DNA from: DASRJW01 sp035649435
GTDB lineage: Bacteria > Krumholzibacteriota > Krumholzibacteriia > G020349025
DNA: 30,461 nt
Direction: 5' to 3'
NCBI GenBank assembly: GCA_035649435.1
Contig: DASRJO010000032.1
Span: 1 to 30,461, forward strand
Shown here: piece after piece, positions 1 through 8,800 of the stretch
Position numbering within the stretch: the first letter of the stretch is position 1
Layout of the letters: each line of letters starts with the position of its first letter
The notes under the pieces: model-generated
What the model saw: the letters and a program-made list of their open reading frames with translations, nothing else
The model's database searches: none
Told to the model about the DNA's origin: nothing
Made by a program: the position numbers and the translations under genes

Positions 1-1010
1 GAGCGCGTGGAAAGGGCGGCGAGGATGCGCTCCGGATCGGAAGGCGCGGCCTCGCGGCTCAACAGAGTCTGCAGCGACCGCGCGCACTCGATTTCGTGCG
101 CGAGCAATCGCGGCGCATAGATCGCGTGCTCCGGTGCTTTCGCATCGACGCCCAGGCTTCGATTCGCCACCAAGGTCTCGATGGCGTGATCGACCGCGGC
201 GAGCGTGAGCGCCGCAGACGGTGTTTCACCGGCGCGGGGCGGGGCGAGGAGACGCAGCGTCCGCGCCGCGAGCAGCGGCCGCGGCAGGAAGCAATGCCCC
301 GCCTGGATGGCGGTGTCGAGGACGTGCAGGACGCCGGCTTCGATGCGGAGCCCGGCATCGTGGCTCAACCCGAGGGCGCCAGCGATGCGGTCGGCGCTCT
401 TGAAGCCAATGCCCGGCAGGTCGCGCGCCAAGCGATAGGGGTCATGGCGCAGGACATCGGCCGCGCCGGCACCATAGGCGCGGAAGACGCGCGGCGCGAG
501 CGCTGGGCTCAGCTCGTGCGCCTGCAGGAACATGACGATCTCCTGCAAATCGCGCTGCCGTTGCCACGCCGTGCCGATGGCCCGAGCGCGCGCCGTCCCC
601 AGACCGCGGACCTCGTGCAAACGCGCCGGGGTTTCGTCGAGAACACGCAGCGTGTCGCTGCCGAAATGCGCCACCAGACGCTTGGCCAGCACCGGTCCGA
701 TGCCGCGCACGACACCGGCAGCGAGATATCTTTCGATCTGCGCTTCCGTGCGCGGCGCGAGACGCTGGCAGGAGCGGACGCGGAACTGGCGGCCGTAGCG
801 GCGGTCGCGTTCCCAGGCGCCTTCGATGCGCACCTCTTCCCCCGGGTGCAGACCCACGAGGTTGCCCACCACGACCACGGGCTCGTTCCCCGCGTGCGGA
901 TGCAGGCTGGCAACGCTCCAACCGGTGTCGGGGTTCGAGTAGACGATGCGTGCGATCACGCCCTCGAGACAGGATGGCTCCGCGGTTCCGGCGAACAGGT
1001 CGGTGGGCAA
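1..1010 (-). CDS. recD2: RecD2-type ATP-dependent DNA helicase, N-terminal part (runs off left edge)
   Basis: First 336 residues of a RecD-like superfamily 1 5'-3' DNA helicase that acts in DNA repair independently of RecBC. The N-terminus (about residues 16-85) fits the RecD2 beta-barrel region, with the typical opening EGVIARIVYSNPDTGW. Helix-hairpin-helix-like motifs follow at about 99-113 (RGIGPVLAKRL), 131-145 (VRGLGTARARA) and 197-210 (LPGIGFKSADRIA), then the family's RIEAG and GHCFLP signatures. The window ends before the expected Walker A motif, so the ATPase core is not visible. No ATG is available; I chose the TTG at 1010-1008, which lies just after the radical SAM stop codon and about 4 nt behind an AAGGGG Shine-Dalgarno. 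It is probably co-transcribed with the radical SAM gene. The family call is secure; the start is likely. Confidence 0.9.
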   Translation of the reverse strand, partial: MPTDLFAGTAEPSCLEGVIARIVYSNPDTGWSVASLHPHAGNEPVVVVGNLVGLHPGEEVRIEGAWERDRRYGRQFRVRSCQRLAPRTEAQIERYLAAGVVRGIGPVLAKRLVAHFGSDTLRVLDETPARLHEVRGLGTARARAIGTAWQRQRDLQEIVMFLQAHELSPALAPRVFRAYGAGAADVLRHDPYRLARDLPGIGFKSADRIAGALGLSHDAGLRIEAGVLHVLDTAIQAGHCFLPRPLLAARTLRLLAPPRAGETPSAALTLAAVDHAIETLVANRSLGVDAKAPEHAIYAPRLLAHEIECARSLQTLLSREAAPSDPERILAALSTR

Positions 1011-1019
1011 GGGGCCCCT

Positions 1020-1979
1020 TCAGGTCACCCGCCAGTACTCGAGCACACGCTCCAGGGTGAGCGAAGCTTCGGACTCGCCCCGGCAGCTGTACCAGCAGCG
1101 GGTGCAGGTCGTCGGCTCCATGCCGCGGTACTCGGTGTAGTGCACGAAGGGCGCGAAGTCGGCGCACTGGCGCACCTGACCGTCGGGGGTGAGCTGGATG
1201 AAGCCGTTGCCCGCCTTGCATCCGGCGATGCCGTTGGCGTTCTCGAAGTAGGGCACGATGCGCTCGAGGTAGAAGCGCGAGTTGGTGATGTTGCCGAAGC
1301 GTTTCTTGTGCGCGACGAGCTGCGGGACGAGCTGCCGCAGGTCTTCGAGCTGCTCCGGCGAGAAATAGTGCGAACGGTTGCCGTTCTTGAAATCGGTATA
1401 GCAGCTCAACGAGACCTTGCCGCCCCAGGCATGCATCTGCCGTGCGATGGCGAGGATCTGGTCGAGATTCTCGCGCATGATCACGGTGTTGGCGACCACG
1501 ATCCGCCGCTTTGCCGTCAGCTTCGGCACCAACTGGGCGATGTGGGCATAGAGATCGGGCAGCTTGCGTTCCTCGTCCTGCCGGGTGTCGAGATAGTTGA
1601 GTGAGATGTTGATTTGGTCCAGCCCGGCGGCGAAGAGCTCTTCGGCGCGTTCCTCGCTCAGCAACGAACCGTTGGTGATCAGGTACAGGTAGATGAATCC
1701 CTGGCTCGCCTTGACGTCGCGGATGATCGCGGGCAGGCGTTTTTCGAGCAAGGGCTCGCCACCGGTCAACGCCAGGACCATGGGGTTCAAGTGGCGCACC
1801 ATGTCGGTCACGTCGCCCAGCTTGGGGCTGAATTTCGTCTTCCAATCGTCGCAGAAATCGCAGCCCGCATTGCAATGCTTGGTCATCTCGATGCTGGCGA
1901 GCATCGGCCGGCGGTGGACGCGGTTGGAGACGTACTTGCGTGTCGCCTCGATCTTTTCGTGCAGGGTCAGCTTGCGCAA
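1020..1979 (-). CDS. Radical SAM protein with SPASM/twitch-like C-terminal cysteines
   Basis: A 319-residue radical S-adenosylmethionine enzyme. It has the cluster-binding motif CxxxCxxC (C36, C40, C43 in KHCNAGCDFC) that holds the [4Fe-4S] cluster for SAM cleavage, and the SAM-binding GGEPL at 73-77. The C-terminal region has C254, C272, C292, C295 and C299, a pattern like the auxiliary cluster of SPASM/twitch enzymes, which often modify peptides or act as maturases. The substrate cannot be told from sequence, and no precursor peptide was seen beside it. The start is a TTG at 1979-1977 with GGGAG 6 nt upstream; no in-frame ATG or GTG lies between it and the upstream stop at about 2010. It sits 78 bp downstream of the S1-domain gene and directly before recD2 on the same strand, so a shared transcript is plausible. 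Confidence 0.85.
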   Translation of the reverse strand: MRKLTLHEKIEATRKYVSNRVHRRPMLASIEMTKHCNAGCDFCDDWKTKFSPKLGDVTDMVRHLNPMVLALTGGEPLLEKRLPAIIRDVKASQGFIYLYLITNGSLLSEERAEELFAAGLDQINISLNYLDTRQDEERKLPDLYAHIAQLVPKLTAKRRIVVANTVIMRENLDQILAIARQMHAWGGKVSLSCYTDFKNGNRSHYFSPEQLEDLRQLVPQLVAHKKRFGNITNSRFYLERIVPYFENANGIAGCKAGNGFIQLTPDGQVRQCADFAPFVHYTEYRGMEPTTCTRCWYSCRGESEASLTLERVLEYWRVT

Positions 1980-2057
1980 TGACGGCTCCCGCGTTGGATC
2001 CCGCGCAGCTTATCAGACTACCGCGGCCGGCTGAAAGGGAGGCGGGGGAACCTTCGG

Positions 2058-3512
2058 TCAGGCGTGGCCGCGCAGCTTTGCTTTCAAGCTGCCGAGCTGC
2101 TCCGCCATGGTGTGAGTGAGCGAGACGCCGCCGCTTGTTGGGCTCGGCCTGGGTTCGCGCGGCTGCGCCGTGCGCTCGCGCCGTGGCTCGCGCTTACGCG
2201 GCGCGGGCTGGCTCGTTTCGGCGCTGCGGCGCAGCGACAGCGACACACGCCGTTTGTCGAGATCGATGTGCAGGACGCGCACCTGGACTTCTTGTCCCGG
2301 CGTCACCACTTCGCTGGGCTCGTTGATGCGCTGGTGCGACAGCTCGGAGAGATGCACCAGTCCATCCAAGCCCATGGGCAGGCGCACGAAGGCCCCGAAA
2401 GGTGCCAAGCGCACGATGGTGCCGGTCAGCACGTCGCCGATGTGCAATTGCTCCTGCACGCTGGCCCAAGGGTCCGGGCCGAGATCGGCGAGCGCGAGCG
2501 CGATCCGCTCGCGCCGCGTGCCGGAATGTTCGACCTTGACGACGCGAACGCGAACCGTGGCGCCGACGGCGACGATCGTCGCAGGGTCGTCGACGCGCGA
2601 ATGACTCATGCGCGACACGTGCAGCAGGCCTTCGAGCCCGCCCAGGTCGACGAACGCCCCGAAGGGCTGCAGGCGCTTGACGGTGCCGTCGAGCTCGGCG
2701 CCTTCCACCAACTGCTTGCGCAGCTCCTGGGCCTGTGTCTTGGCTTCCTCGCGCAGCACGCTTCTCCGGGACAGCACGATGTTCCGCCCGTGGTTTTCCC
2801 AGCGCAGCACGCGGAACGAAAAGGTCTTGCCGACGAAGTTCTCGGGGTTGTCGACGAAGCCGGTGTCCATCTGCGACAACGGGCAGAAGCCGCGCACGCG
2901 GCCGATGCGGACTTCGAAACCGCCCTTGTTGACCGTCTGCACCGTTCCATTCACCGTCGTGCGTTTCTCCAGAGCGTCGCGCATGCGGGCAGCATCGAGC
3001 ACGCCGCGCTTCTTGCCGAGACTCAAGAGAACGAATTCGTCGCAGGCGGTGACGCTCGCGGTGAAGCGGTCGTCGATGCGCAAGAGCATCGTGCCGCTGC
3101 GATCGCGCAGCTCGGCACTGCGGATGCGCGCCGGGGCGGCGCCGCCGTAATCGACCTGAGTGTATTCGTCGTCGATGGCGACGATGCGACCGCGCACGCG
3201 CTCGCCGACCTGCAGCACACGCGGACCGTCGGCAGCCGGAGGAGCAGTCCCGGGTTCTGCGCTGGTCGGTGACTCCGGAGACTCGGCGGTGGCGAAGGAT
3301 TCCGTCGCTGGACACTCAGGAGTCGATTCGGGTGACGTCTCCGCGATGTCGGCAGCGGTGCCGGAGAGGTCGGTCGTTGCGGAAGCGATGTCGGTGCGAT
3401 CGTCGGTTGCCGGTGCGCCATCGGCAGCGGTTTGCACGCTGTCTGCCTCCGGTCGCATCGTCTCCGCCGGAGATGATGCGGACGCCGGTGGCACGTCGAA
3501 CTCTTGCGGCAT
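2058..3512 (-). CDS. S1-domain RNA-binding protein (ribosomal protein S1-like, four S1 repeats)
   Basis: 484 residues. After an acidic, Ser/Thr/Pro/Ala-rich N-terminal tail (about 1-98) come four S1/OB-fold RNA-binding repeats at about 101-166 (the most divergent), 187-250, 270-341 and 358-428. Repeats 3 and 4 carry the classical FGAFV and GLxGLxHxS signatures. A basic Arg/Pro stretch (about 436-458) and a short C-terminal amphipathic segment follow. Such proteins bind mRNA at the 30S subunit or act as general RNA-binding factors; canonical S1 usually has six repeats, so this is a shorter S1-like form. I chose the ATG at 3512 because GGGGAG lies 6 nt upstream; a longer reading to 3698 would run into the oppositely oriented queD and has no good ribosome site. 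Candidate promoter at 3563-3591. Confidence 0.85.
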   Translation of the reverse strand: MPQEFDVPPASASSPAETMRPEADSVQTAADGAPATDDRTDIASATTDLSGTAADIAETSPESTPECPATESFATAESPESPTSAEPGTAPPAADGPRVLQVGERVRGRIVAIDDEYTQVDYGGAAPARIRSAELRDRSGTMLLRIDDRFTASVTACDEFVLLSLGKKRGVLDAARMRDALEKRTTVNGTVQTVNKGGFEVRIGRVRGFCPLSQMDTGFVDNPENFVGKTFSFRVLRWENHGRNIVLSRRSVLREEAKTQAQELRKQLVEGAELDGTVKRLQPFGAFVDLGGLEGLLHVSRMSHSRVDDPATIVAVGATVRVRVVKVEHSGTRRERIALALADLGPDPWASVQEQLHIGDVLTGTIVRLAPFGAFVRLPMGLDGLVHLSELSHQRINEPSEVVTPGQEVQVRVLHIDLDKRRVSLSLRRSAETSQPAPRKREPRRERTAQPREPRPSPTSGGVSLTHTMAEQLGSLKAKLRGHA

Positions 3513-3562
3513 GCACGCTCCCCGCGGCTGCGGCGTCAGGCGAGGCTGACGGGTTGGCCGGG

Positions 3563-3591
3563 AGCATAACGCATTCGGCGCCAGCACCCAA
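3563..3591 (-). promoter_or_regulatory. Candidate sigma-70 promoter for the S1-domain gene
   Basis: Read on the minus strand, TTGGGT (3591-3586) and TATGCT (3568-3563) are separated by exactly 17 bp. They match the -35 and -10 consensus at 3/6 and 4/6 positions. The predicted transcript start near 3556 would give a leader of about 44 nt before the ATG at 3512. Spacing and position are good but the hexamers are only moderate. Confidence 0.35.
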
Positions 3592-3635
3592 GGGGGCTCG
3601 GAAGGCGACGGGAGGGGCCCTGGGGGCGGAGCGGC

Positions 3636-3641
3636 TATACT
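3636..3641 (+). promoter_or_regulatory. Possible -10 element for queD
   Basis: TATACT (5/6 match to TATAAT) stands out in very GC-rich intergenic DNA, 44 bp upstream of the queD ATG. No convincing -35 hexamer is seen 16-18 bp upstream, so the call is tentative. Confidence 0.3.
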
Positions 3642-3684
3642 CGCTCGGGCGAGGAAGGCCAGGTCCAATGAACGGCGAGGACCG

Positions 3685-4089
3685 ATGTACCGAATCACGC
3701 GTGAGCTGTATTTGAGCTATGGACATCGCCTCCTGTCGCATCCTGGAAAGTGCGCCGCGCTGCACGGACACAACGGCGTGGTCGTCCTGACGTTGGAGGC
3801 AGAAGATCTCGACGCCCACGGGATGGTCACCGATTTCCAGGACATCCGCGCATCCATGGGGCTTTGGATCGACCGCGAAGTCGACCACCGCATGATCCTC
3901 CGCCGCGACGATCCCGCCGTGGCGCCGCTCGAAGCGCTCGGTGAACCTTTGCTGCTCGTGGACTTCGATCCGACGGCCGAGAACCTGGCGCGCCTGATGT
4001 TCGACAAGGCGCGCGATCTGGGCCTGCCTGTGGCCGAGGTTCGCTTCGTCGAAACCCCGACCTGCTGGGCCACGTTTCGGCGCTCTTAG
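3685..4089 (+). CDS. queD: 6-carboxy-5,6,7,8-tetrahydropterin synthase QueD (PTPS family)
   Basis: 134 residues, close to the usual 120-140 for QueD. The enzyme converts 7,8-dihydroneopterin triphosphate to 6-carboxytetrahydropterin in the cytosolic pathway to the tRNA base queuosine. Zinc ligands are visible at H14 (YGHRL) and H27/H29 (LHGHN), with the likely catalytic Cys at C23 in GKCAALHGH. MVTDFQDI (48-54), the DH pair at 67-68, PTAENLA (96-102) and VETPT (122-126, pterin-anchoring Glu) are typical of the family. GGCGAGG lies 4 nt before the ATG. No other queuosine genes are in the window, and members of this family can serve other pterin pathways, so the family is certain while the exact substrate is inferred. 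It is divergent from the S1 gene and leads into the BON-like and TPR genes. Confidence 0.88.
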   Translation: MYRITRELYLSYGHRLLSHPGKCAALHGHNGVVVLTLEAEDLDAHGMVTDFQDIRASMGLWIDREVDHRMILRRDDPAVAPLEALGEPLLLVDFDPTAENLARLMFDKARDLGLPVAEVRFVETPTCWATFRRS

Positions 4090-4172
4090 CCAAGGCGCGC
4101 GTCGCCTGTATGGAGCGCCCAGCGCGGCGCGTTTCTTGCGCGCACCACGGGACCTCCGCCCGTGGAGCGAGC

Positions 4173-4610
4173 GTGTCCAGCCACGATTACCGCATCAATG
4201 CCGAAGTGCGCCGGTTCCTGGTGAGCCGGTGGGTGGACGTGTCGTTGCTCCAGATCGGCACCACCAACGGAGTCGTCTATCTCATGGGCAGCTTCGAGCC
4301 GTTGGTGGAAGACGCGCTGCAGCGCGTGGGGCAGATGCAGGAGCGCGATCCGGCGCAGCGCCTGCTGCGCCTGTTGTTGCTGGTGGAAAAGGAGTTGCGC
4401 CGGCTCCGCGGTGTGCGCGACGTCGTCTTCAATCTGAGGAACGCGCGGCGCAAGGGCGGCATCTGGAGGGTCAAGGGTCCGCAGGGCGACGTGTTCCTCG
4501 CGGACGGCAAGAAGAAGCAGCACGGATCCGGGGAAACGACTCAGGGCGCGCCGGCGCAGGACGAGGCGAGCGATGACGAACGAACGGACACCACTCCGGG
4601 CACTCGGTGA
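4173..4610 (+). CDS. Small BON-domain-like protein
   Basis: 145 residues from the chosen GTG. Residues about 8-105 resemble a BON domain (a fold found in periplasmic and phospholipid-binding proteins): a helix (INAEVRRFL), a strand pair around VSLLQIGTTNGVVYLMGSFE, an unusually long helical stretch, then RGVRDVVFNLRN, like the closing V..V.N.L motif of BON. No signal peptide is seen, so it is probably cytoplasmic. The C-terminal 40 residues are low-complexity (Lys, Gly, Asp, Thr) and look disordered. The GTG at 4173 has GGAG about 5 nt upstream; an in-frame ATG at 4110 has no ribosome site. Its 3' end overlaps the following TPR gene by 38 bp, implying translational coupling and perhaps a joint role. 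Function unknown; the domain call is by pattern only. Confidence 0.65.
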   Translation: MSSHDYRINAEVRRFLVSRWVDVSLLQIGTTNGVVYLMGSFEPLVEDALQRVGQMQERDPAQRLLRLLLLVEKELRRLRGVRDVVFNLRNARRKGGIWRVKGPQGDVFLADGKKKQHGSGETTQGAPAQDEASDDERTDTTPGTR

Positions 4611-5793
4611 GCTGTTGCGGGCTTTGGACGCGCGCATCGAGCGCCATCCGAACTACCCGGATCTGCGCAACCTGCGCGGACTGGCCCGCATCTACAGCGG
4701 TGATCATGACGGTGCCTTCGCCGATCTGGTCGAGGCTCTGCGGTTGCACTCGCAGTACGAGGCCGCGTTGGTGAACATGGCTTGGCTCCACGCCGAGCGC
4801 CGCGAGCCCGACTTGGTGCGTGCCGTGTTGCGCGAGCCGCGCGGGCGAAGGCTGCGCCCGGGCTTGCGCGTGCACCTGCAAGTGCTAGAGGCGCAGGTCC
4901 GCGACGGGGCCGAGGCCGCTCTCGGCGTGCTCGACGCCTACGCGGCGCAACCACGTCCAGAGCCGGAACCGTGGCACGAGCTGGACCGGCTGTGGCTGGC
5001 CGTGCAGCTCGAGCGCTGGGATCTGGTCGATGCACAGGTGCGGCGCTTGGTGGCGCAGCAGGCCGCCATCGGTCCGATTCTGCACCAGGTCGGCCTGGTG
5101 GGGCGAGGGAGCGCGGGGCGCGCAGCGTTTGCGACCTGGAACCAATGCTACCGCGGCAATCCGCATGTCGCCGCGTTGCTGCGCGAATGCGCGCGCTTGC
5201 GCGCTGCCGGCGCCGCGTTCTCCGACTGCGAGGACATCCTGCGTTGGAGTGCCGTGCTGTCGCTGGACCTGTGCGATTTCTGGCTCGTGGTGGGCGAGCA
5301 GCACGACTTCGAAGCGCGCGATGCGGACGCCGAGTCGGCTTTCCGCCAGGCGATGCAGTTCGACTCGCGGCGCGCCCAACCATACATAAAGCTCGGACAA
5401 CTCTACGCCGCCTGCGGCCGTCCGCAGGAGGCCATCCGCGAGCTGCAGCATGCCGCGAGCTTGCAACCACGCTACGCCGATGTGCGCTACCTGCTCGGCT
5501 TGTTGCTCGAGGATCTTGGACAGCTGCCGGAGGCCGAAGGCCACTTGCGCACGGCACTGGACATCAACACGCGCTACACGTTGGCGCGGTTGTCGCTCGG
5601 ATATCTCCTGGCCACGCGGGGCCGCTGGCGCGATGCCGTGAAACAATTGGAGCAGGTGCGCGCCGAGGGCCTGGTGTCCAGCGATCTCGAAACCCGACTG
5701 GCTGAAGTGTACGAACAGCTCGGCCGGCACGAGGACGCGACCTTGGCGCGGCAGCGGGCGCTCAGCCCCGAGAGCGACACGGACGACGGCTGA
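4573..5793 (+). CDS. Tetratricopeptide repeat (TPR) protein
   Basis: 406 residues of helical repeats. A first TPR-like pair occupies about 29-77. A central region (about 100-230) is helical but divergent, and at least four consecutive TPR units fill about 235-395, with the usual pattern (AQPYIKLGQLYAACGRPQEA, LPEAEGHLRTALDIN, GRHEDATLA). TPRs are scaffolds for protein-protein contacts and give no enzyme activity by themselves. No signal peptide or membrane segment is seen, so it is probably cytosolic. Its ATG has GAGGCGAGCG just upstream and lies inside the 3' end of the BON-like gene. The natural suggestion, inferred only from context, is that the two proteins act together. Confidence 0.8.
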   Translation: MTNERTPLRALGELLRALDARIERHPNYPDLRNLRGLARIYSGDHDGAFADLVEALRLHSQYEAALVNMAWLHAERREPDLVRAVLREPRGRRLRPGLRVHLQVLEAQVRDGAEAALGVLDAYAAQPRPEPEPWHELDRLWLAVQLERWDLVDAQVRRLVAQQAAIGPILHQVGLVGRGSAGRAAFATWNQCYRGNPHVAALLRECARLRAAGAAFSDCEDILRWSAVLSLDLCDFWLVVGEQHDFEARDADAESAFRQAMQFDSRRAQPYIKLGQLYAACGRPQEAIRELQHAASLQPRYADVRYLLGLLLEDLGQLPEAEGHLRTALDINTRYTLARLSLGYLLATRGRWRDAVKQLEQVRAEGLVSSDLETRLAEVYEQLGRHEDATLARQRALSPESDTDDG

Positions 5794-5800
5794 GCTTCGG

Positions 5801-5819
5801 CCGCGAAACGCACTCGCGG
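5801..5819. terminator. Possible terminator hairpin between convergent genes
   Basis: CCGCGA (5801-5806) and TCGCGG (5814-5819) form a perfect 6-bp stem with a 7-nt loop, just after the TPR stop and before the convergent RND gene ends at 5878. There is no T-run on either side, so termination is only suggested by position. Confidence 0.25.
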
Positions 5820-5877
5820 AATTCTCCCCAGCCCTGCGTGATGGTTCCTCGAGCGTGAACGACGGTTGCGAAGCCCT

Positions 5878-8800
5878 TCAATCCGTCGCCGATGCCGCGC
5901 GCCGCCGCCGCGGCAGGCGCAGCGGAAAGCGCGCGCTCTCTCCCCACATGTGTCGGGCCCAGGCGAACTGGCGCTCCGCCAGCACGTAGAAGGTCGGCAG
6001 CACGATCAACGTCAAGATCGTCCCCGAGATCAAGCCACCGATGAGCGTGCGCGCCATCGGGAAGTACTGCACGCTGGACATTGCGGTTTCGCCGAGCGCC
6101 AAGGGCAACAGCCCGAGCACGGTCGTGCTCGCGGTCATGAAGATGGGCCGGAAGCGCTCGCGCCCGGCCGTGAGGATAGCGGATTCGACGGCGTGCCCGC
6201 GGCGGCGCAGCTCGTTGATGTGGCTGATGAGGATGATGCCGTTGTTGACGATGACACCGATGAGGACGACCAAGCCGATCATCGCCATGATGTTGAGCGG
6301 TGTGTTGGTGAGCACCAGGAGCCAGATGACGCCGATGATGGCGAAAGGCACCGTGAGCATGATCACCATCGGGTGCAGCAGCGATTCGAACAGCGCCGCC
6401 ATGACGAAGTAGACGCAGGCGAGCGCGAGCTGGATGTTCTGTCCCATCTTGTTCGCCTCCTGCTGCGATTGGCGGTCCTCGCGCCCGAAGGACCAGCTGT
6501 AGCCGTTTGGCAGCGCCAGGCTGTTCATGAGCTCGGCGACACGATCGCGGGTCTTGCCGAACTCCTTGCCCTCGTAGGACGCGGTGACGGTCGATGCGGT
6601 GCGCTGGCCATCGCGCTGGATCGAGGTCGGGGTGCGCTTGAAACGGAAATCGGCCACTTGTTCGAGCATCACGTCTTTGCCGTCCTGCATGTCGATGGTC
6701 ATGCGCGCCAGGTTCTCCAGGCTGCGGCGGTCGTCCGGATCCAGCTGCAGGCTCATCGGCACCTCGCGATCGCTGGCTTGCACCTCGCGCAGGTCCATGC
6801 CACGGAAGGTGAGGTCGAGGATGCCGGCGATGTTCGAGGGGTTGACGCCGAAGCGGCTGGCCTTTTCACGGTTGACGACGACATGCACTTCCTGGCGCCC
6901 TTGCTCGGCGTTCGTGCGCACGTCGTGCAGGTCTTCGACCAGCGCCAGCCGGCGTTTGACCTCCTGCGCCAGCTCTTCGAGCAGTTCGGAGTCCTCGCCG
7001 AAGACACGCACTTGCAGCCTCTGCGCCCCCTTGTCGCCCGAATCCTCTTCGCCGAACTCGTAGGTGGAGCCGGCGAGCACCGGCAATCCCTTGCGCAGCT
7101 GCTGGCGCAGCGCGCGCAGATCCTTGGCCTTGAGCGTGCGATCGAAGAACAGCGTCACCTCGCCGCGATTGTCGGAGAAGAAGCTGTACACCTCGGCGCC
7201 GAGCGAATCGGCGCGGGGCAGCAGATAGGCTTCCACGCGCTGCACGGTTTCGTCGGCCTTGTAGACGTTGACGTTGTCCTGGAAGACGAGGCTGATGCGC
7301 AGCCGATTGGTCTTGATGGCGCGATCGTCGAACGGCTCGGCCTTGAAGCCGGTGGCGGCGACGAGCCCCACGGTCATGACGATGAGCAAGCCCAGCAAGC
7401 CGAGCGTGCGCATCGGGTGCTGGATCGTCGTCCAATGCAGGACGCGGACGTACTGGCGCTGCCAGCGCGCCATCAGCTGCGACGGCTCCTCGATCTTGGC
7501 GGGCTTGAGCCGCGCCTGCATGAGTGGCACCAACGTGAGCGATACCAAGAGCGAGAAGATCAAGGTCACCGAAAGCGTCACACCCACTTCGCGCAACCAA
7601 GTGGTGATCTCGTCGTTGCCGCCGAGCACGATGGGGGCGAAGACGATGATCGAGGTCAGGGTCGATGCGGTGACCGCGAGCCCGACATCGGCCGTGCCCG
7701 CGAGACTGGCGGCTTGGCCGCGCTCGCCGCGCAGGTGGCGCTGGAAGATGGCTTCCAGCACCACGATGGCGTTGTCGACCAACATGCCCACGGCGAGCAT
7801 CAGCCCCATCATGGTCAGGAGGTTGAGCGTGCGGCCGGTGAGATAGAGGAAGACGCAAGTGGCCACCACCGAGAACGGAATGGCGATCGATACCACCATG
7901 GTCGAGCGCACGTTGCGCAGGCAGAAGTAGAGAATCAGCACCGCCAGCAGCGAGCCCAGAAGCCCCGATGACAGCAGGTTGTTCAAGGACTCGACGATCT
8001 CATCGGCCTGGTCGAAGAAGAGCACGACGTCGACACCCTCGAGCGCCGGGTCGCGCCCGATGCGATCGAGCTCCGCGTGCACCGCGCGCGACACGTCGAC
8101 GACGTTGGCGCCCGAGGCCTTCTGGATCTCGAAGGCGATGGCCGATTCGCCGTTCAAGCGCCGGTACCACTGCGCTTCGGGCTCGCTCTCCTCGATGTCG
8201 GCGATGTCCTTGAGCGTGAGGCCGGCATCCGAGATGACGAGATCCTCGATCTCCGCGACCGAGGAGAAGGCGCCCAATGTGCGCAGGTTGTAGTGCATGC
8301 CGCCGCGTGTCACCCGGCCGACCGAGAGGTTGACGTTGTTGCTGTTGAGCTGCGCGAAGACGCGGCCGACATCGACGGAGTGGGCCTTGATCGCGTCCAT
8401 CTTGAGGTAGATGGAGATCTCGCGCGGGGCGATCCCGTCCACTTGCACGCGGCCGACGCCGTCGAGGCGCTCCAACGGCTTGATGATGCGGCGTTCGAGC
8501 AGGTCGTACGAGCCGGCCAGATCGCGGCCCTTGGCCGAGATGCGTCCGACCATGATCGGGATGTCGTTGGAGTTGAAGGTGAACAGGAACAAGTCCTGGA
8601 CGTCGTCGGGCAGATCGGCCCGCACTTGATCCAGGCGCTCCTGCACGTCCAAGCGCATGACGTTGACGTCGCGGCCGAAGTCGAACTCGACGCCGACGAA
8701 GCAACCTTGGGCGTTGCTCTCGGAGAAGAGGTCTTTGATGTCGCCGAGTGTCGCCAGCACCTCCTCGATCGGCTTGGCGATCTCGCGCTCCACCTGGGTC

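Noticed and set aside
96..1604. Long plus-strand frame of 502 residues opposite recD2 and the radical SAM gene
   Set aside because: Antisense shadow of high-GC coding DNA; its product is His/Asp/Arg/Gly-rich without motifs, while the minus strand shows clear RecD2 and radical SAM signatures.
442..1875. Minus-strand 477-residue frame overlapping the radical SAM gene and recD2
   Set aside because: Wrong frame of the real genes; Arg/Ala/His-rich and without motifs.
3513..3698. Longer N-terminus for the S1-domain protein
   Set aside because: It overlaps the divergent queD start and the candidate promoter; the ATG at 3512 has a strong GGGGAG site.
4093..4107. Small stem AGGCG/CGCCT after queD
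   Set aside because: Only 5 bp with no T-run; expected by chance in such GC-rich DNA.
5866..7971. Plus-strand 701-residue frame opposite the second pump of cassette A
   Set aside because: Rich in His, Gln, Asp and Glu as expected for the reverse complement of a membrane protein gene; no motif and no ribosome site.
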